From contig NZ_JAAORA010000001.1 in the NCBI RefSeq assembly GCF_011601315.1, positions 617,501 through 674,261 of the forward strand: a DNA stretch of 56,761 nucleotides, in the 5' to 3' direction. A program made the position numbers and the translations under genes. The notes beneath the pieces were generated by a model. That model saw only the letters and a program-made list of their open reading frames with translations. It was not told the DNA's origin and made no database searches. Shown one piece after another: positions 54,865 to 56,761 of this stretch (the first letter of the stretch is position 1; the number at the start of each line of letters is the position of its first letter). Origin of the DNA: Candidatus Chlorobium masyuteum. GTDB lineage: Bacteria; Bacteroidota; Chlorobiia; Chlorobiales; Chlorobiaceae.

Positions 54865-55812
54865 ATGAAAAACCTCATCCCCAAAGCTCTCTGCAAGGGC
54901 GAGACCATCGGTCTCATCTCCCCTTCATCCCATTGCGCTTATCCAGTAAAGATCGGGCAGGCGATCAGCTATCTGGAAACAAACGGTTACCGGGTTAAAC
55001 TCTCCAGCCACCTCAACCGTATCGATACCGATCCGGCAGTGGCAGACCGGGAAAAGCTGCATGATATCCATGAAATGTTCAGTGACCCCGATGTCCGGGC
55101 AATATTCTGTCTGCGCGGTGGTGCCGGTTCAGCCCGGCTCCTGAACCAGCTTGATTACACGCTTATCGCCGCCAATCCGAAAATTCTTGCCGGTTATTCC
55201 GACATCACCGCCCTCTCGCTTGCGCTCTACGCAAAAACCGGTCTTGTAAGTTTTTCCGGGCCCATGGCCGCAACCGAGCTCTATGCTCCGACCCCCTACA
55301 CCGAAGAGCATTTCTGGGGAATGCTCACCTCCCCTTCATATGCCCGTTCGATTACCAATCATTCCGCTCACCCGATCTCGGCAATAAAGGAAGGCTCTGC
55401 TGAGGGTCAGTTAATCGGTGGTAATCTCTCGGTGCTCTCGGCAATGATAGGCACCCCGTTTCTTCCTGTCTTCAACGATACCCTTCTCTTTCTTGAGGAT
55501 ATCAATGAACCGGCCTACCGGATTGACCGGATGCTTTCACATCTTTCCAACGCAAGGCTTCTTGCCCGATGCGGAGCCTTGCTGTTCGGACAGTTCTCCA
55601 GTGAGCCACTCGAACCGGGCGAGGCGGAACGGGTGAAAAACATTTTTGACTATTACAGCACCCTCAATCCGAATGCAACGGCACTCTCGGGACTCTCCTA
55701 TGGCCATATCCGGGACCTGATGACCATCCCCATTGGCGCCCGATTCAGGGTCAGCGTCACCGATTCCGGAAGCTTTACTCTTGGAGCACTTGAACCGGTT
55801 ATTGCAGCGTAG
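54865..55812 (+). CDS. ldcA: LD-carboxypeptidase (peptidase S66)
   Basis: A 315-residue serine peptidase of the LdcA/MccF family, which trims the tetrapeptide of recycled murein to tripeptide or cleaves microcin-type nucleotides. The nucleophile-elbow region (I-L-A-G-Y-S-D-I-T-A-L) and S-F-S-G-P-M are present, with R-G-G-A-G-S-A-R as the oxyanion block. The usual role is peptidoglycan recycling in the cytosol. Head of a short plus-strand stretch with clpS. Confidence 0.88.
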   Translation: MKNLIPKALCKGETIGLISPSSHCAYPVKIGQAISYLETNGYRVKLSSHLNRIDTDPAVADREKLHDIHEMFSDPDVRAIFCLRGGAGSARLLNQLDYTLIAANPKILAGYSDITALSLALYAKTGLVSFSGPMAATELYAPTPYTEEHFWGMLTSPSYARSITNHSAHPISAIKEGSAEGQLIGGNLSVLSAMIGTPFLPVFNDTLLFLEDINEPAYRIDRMLSHLSNARLLARCGALLFGQFSSEPLEPGEAERVKNIFDYYSTLNPNATALSGLSYGHIRDLMTIPIGARFRVSVTDSGSFTLGALEPVIAA

Positions 55813-55878
55813 CAGTTCGCTTGCGCCTGAGTAAAGCAATATTTATTTTATCATGTTACAGCCCGCTCGCAACTGCCT

Positions 55879-56196
55879 ATGCACGCTCAGATGATGACTA
55901 TGTGGACGGCCTCAGATAGTACTCCCGAAACAAAACAGCATGAGCAGCTCTCCGGAACTGATCAGCTTGATGCCTATCGGGTTGTGCTTTTCAATGATGA
56001 GGAGCACTCCTTTGATGAGGTTATCGATCAGATCATCAAAGCTATACGATGCTCCCGCTCCAAAGCCGAGCGCCATACCTGGGAAGTCCACACCAGAGGC
56101 CGCAGCATCGTCTTTGCCGGAGCTATGGCCGAGTGCCTCAGGGTCAGCTCAATACTCGAAGAGATCGCCCTCAAAACCGAAATCCAGACAAGCTGA
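55879..56196 (+). CDS. clpS: ClpS adaptor protein
   Basis: A 105-residue protein. The C-terminal 75 residues carry the ClpS fold: [16 protein letters not shown] (N-degron pocket region, family pattern N-D-D-x-T-x-M-E-F-V) and H-T-R-G-R-S-I-V. ClpS hands N-end-rule substrates to ClpAP/ClpCP. The first 30 residues are flexible, and the start may be Met1 or a nearby Met. No strong ribosome site is visible. clpA/clpC is not in the window. Confidence 0.88.
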   Translation: MHAQMMTMWTASDSTPETKQHEQLSGTDQLDAYRVVLFNDEEHSFDEVIDQIIKAIRCSRSKAERHTWEVHTRGRSIVFAGAMAECLRVSSILEEIALKTEIQTS

Positions 56197-56293
56197 ACTG
56201 CCTGCAATAGTGTCGAAGCACAGTAAATACCATCCTCATCTGATAACACAAGGAATGTCGCCAGATCATGCAGCAAGGTACACTGTGTGAAAT

Positions 56294-56761
56294 TTAACTA
56301 TTCTCGCCAAGTCCTACTACTTTGTCCGCTAAGTTGCGCAACCTCTCTGCCTGCGTGCGGCTAAAGGCCACATCTCTTTTCCAGACTGCATTTGTAGGAT
56401 CATGAACGGAAAGTCGCTCATCAATCGCAAGGCTTTCCTCAGCATGGTGCCGCGCCTCAGAAAGATTCCCCTGCTTCTCATAACACAGGGCCAACGAAGT
56501 AAAACTATATGAGAGGTCGCGCTGCCACGTCGCGTTCGACGGATCGGATTTCGCCAACCGTTCTCTCACTTCACGCGACTCCTTGTAGATCTTTAACGCT
56601 CCCTCTAAACCGCCCTGCGCACTCAGCACTTCACCTATGTTGTCGAGGCTCACGCTCAGGTCGCGCTGCCACGTCGCGTTCGACGGATCGGATTTCGCCA
56701 ACCGTTCGCTCACTTCACGCGACTCCTTGTAGATCTTTAACGCTCCCTCTAAATCGCCCTG
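56294..56761 (-). CDS. TPR-repeat protein, C-terminal part (runs off the right edge)
   Basis: The frame is open from the window end to the stop at 56294, so only the C-terminal 155 residues or so are seen. They consist of 48-residue TPR-like units: Q-G-(D/G)-L-E-G-A-L-K-I-Y-K-E-S-R-E-V, then E-R-L-A-K-S-D-P-S-N-A-T-W-Q-R-D-L-S. The last unit is diverged. An internal ATG at 56713 is not taken as the start because the repeat continues upstream. Proteins with this repeat often carry CHAT, NB-ARC or similar domains N-terminally, out of view here. Confidence 0.85.
   Translation of the reverse strand, partial: QGDLEGALKIYKESREVSERLAKSDPSNATWQRDLSVSLDNIGEVLSAQGGLEGALKIYKESREVRERLAKSDPSNATWQRDLSYSFTSLALCYEKQGNLSEARHHAEESLAIDERLSVHDPTNAVWKRDVAFSRTQAERLRNLADKVVGLGENS
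56514..56761. repeat. Near-identical 144-bp coding repeats
   Basis: The unit beginning AGGTCGCGCTGCC at 56514 recurs at 56658 with 144-base spacing. Over the 104 bases shared before the window ends I count two differences. Recent expansion or gene conversion within the TPR gene is implied. Confidence 0.9.

Noticed and set aside
56514-56761. CRISPR-like array at the right edge
   Set aside because: The repeats are 144 bp, coding, contiguous and without spacers; they are TPR units.

Overview
The window looks like a chromosomal segment of a green sulfur bacterium (Chlorobiaceae, Chlorobium/Pelodictyon type). This is inferred from protein content and layout: an isolated atpD-atpC pair, a ferredoxin-linked indolepyruvate oxidoreductase, an amt-PII pair, GTP-type PEP carboxykinase, a type II PyrF and the DXP isoprenoid route. 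No rRNA, CRISPR array or intact insertion sequence was seen. Two tRNAs are present, Val-UAC on the minus strand and Thr-CGU on the plus strand.

Layout. 1-3.3 kb: CDGSH protein, gyrA and rsfS, all minus. 3.4-5.5 kb: a small accessory island with an orphan mobile-mystery-A regulator and three 33-bp iterons, a BrnA antitoxin beside a decayed BrnT, and an Nmad3-like protein. 5.5-8.8 kb: minus operon scpA-DUF1015-tsaE-tsaB, with an interspersed palindromic repeat that supplies the tsaE stop codon. 9-16.8 kb: TPR lipo/periplasmic-type protein, amt-PII, an RRM RNA-binding protein behind two hairpins, ferritin-like protein, epimerase, glmS and pyrF. 17-24.8 kb: plus-strand housekeeping block ftsH-acyP, tRNA-Val, dxr-rseP-prfA, a conserved unknown and a nitroreductase. 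24.8-28.4 kb: a minus-strand accessory cluster with a 77-aa peptide ending in a Cys-Gly-Trp-Cys core, a radical SAM/SPASM maturase, an orphan contractile-tail tube protein, a GyrI-like protein and a CPBP membrane protease. This is the best candidate for an undescribed system. 28.5-34.3 kb: minus operon porin-APC permease-class III aminotransferase-AhpD-like-metY. 34.6-39.9 kb: divergent plus operon iorA-iorB-paaK-ACT-aminotransferase for aryl-pyruvate/aryl-acetate interconversion. 40.0-40.5 kb: an orphan ORF with an in-frame stop. 40.5-47.3 kb: a GAF-GAF-AAA+ sigma-54 activator divergent from a tolC-usp-hlyD-emrB efflux operon, which has a well-matched -24/-12 promoter and upstream inverted repeats. 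47.3-56.2 kb: MFS exporter, acetate/succinate-type transporter, dodecin, pckG, thioredoxin-like protein, tRNA-Thr, atpDC, LD-carboxypeptidase and clpS. The right edge cuts a TPR gene made of near-identical 144-bp repeats.

How the genes fit together. The core is translation and cell-envelope housekeeping. Around it are nitrogen uptake (amt-PII), amino-acid handling (two divergent operons), drug or metabolite export under sigma-54 control, and acetate/PEP carbon flow. Functions come from reading the protein sequences; no database search was run.
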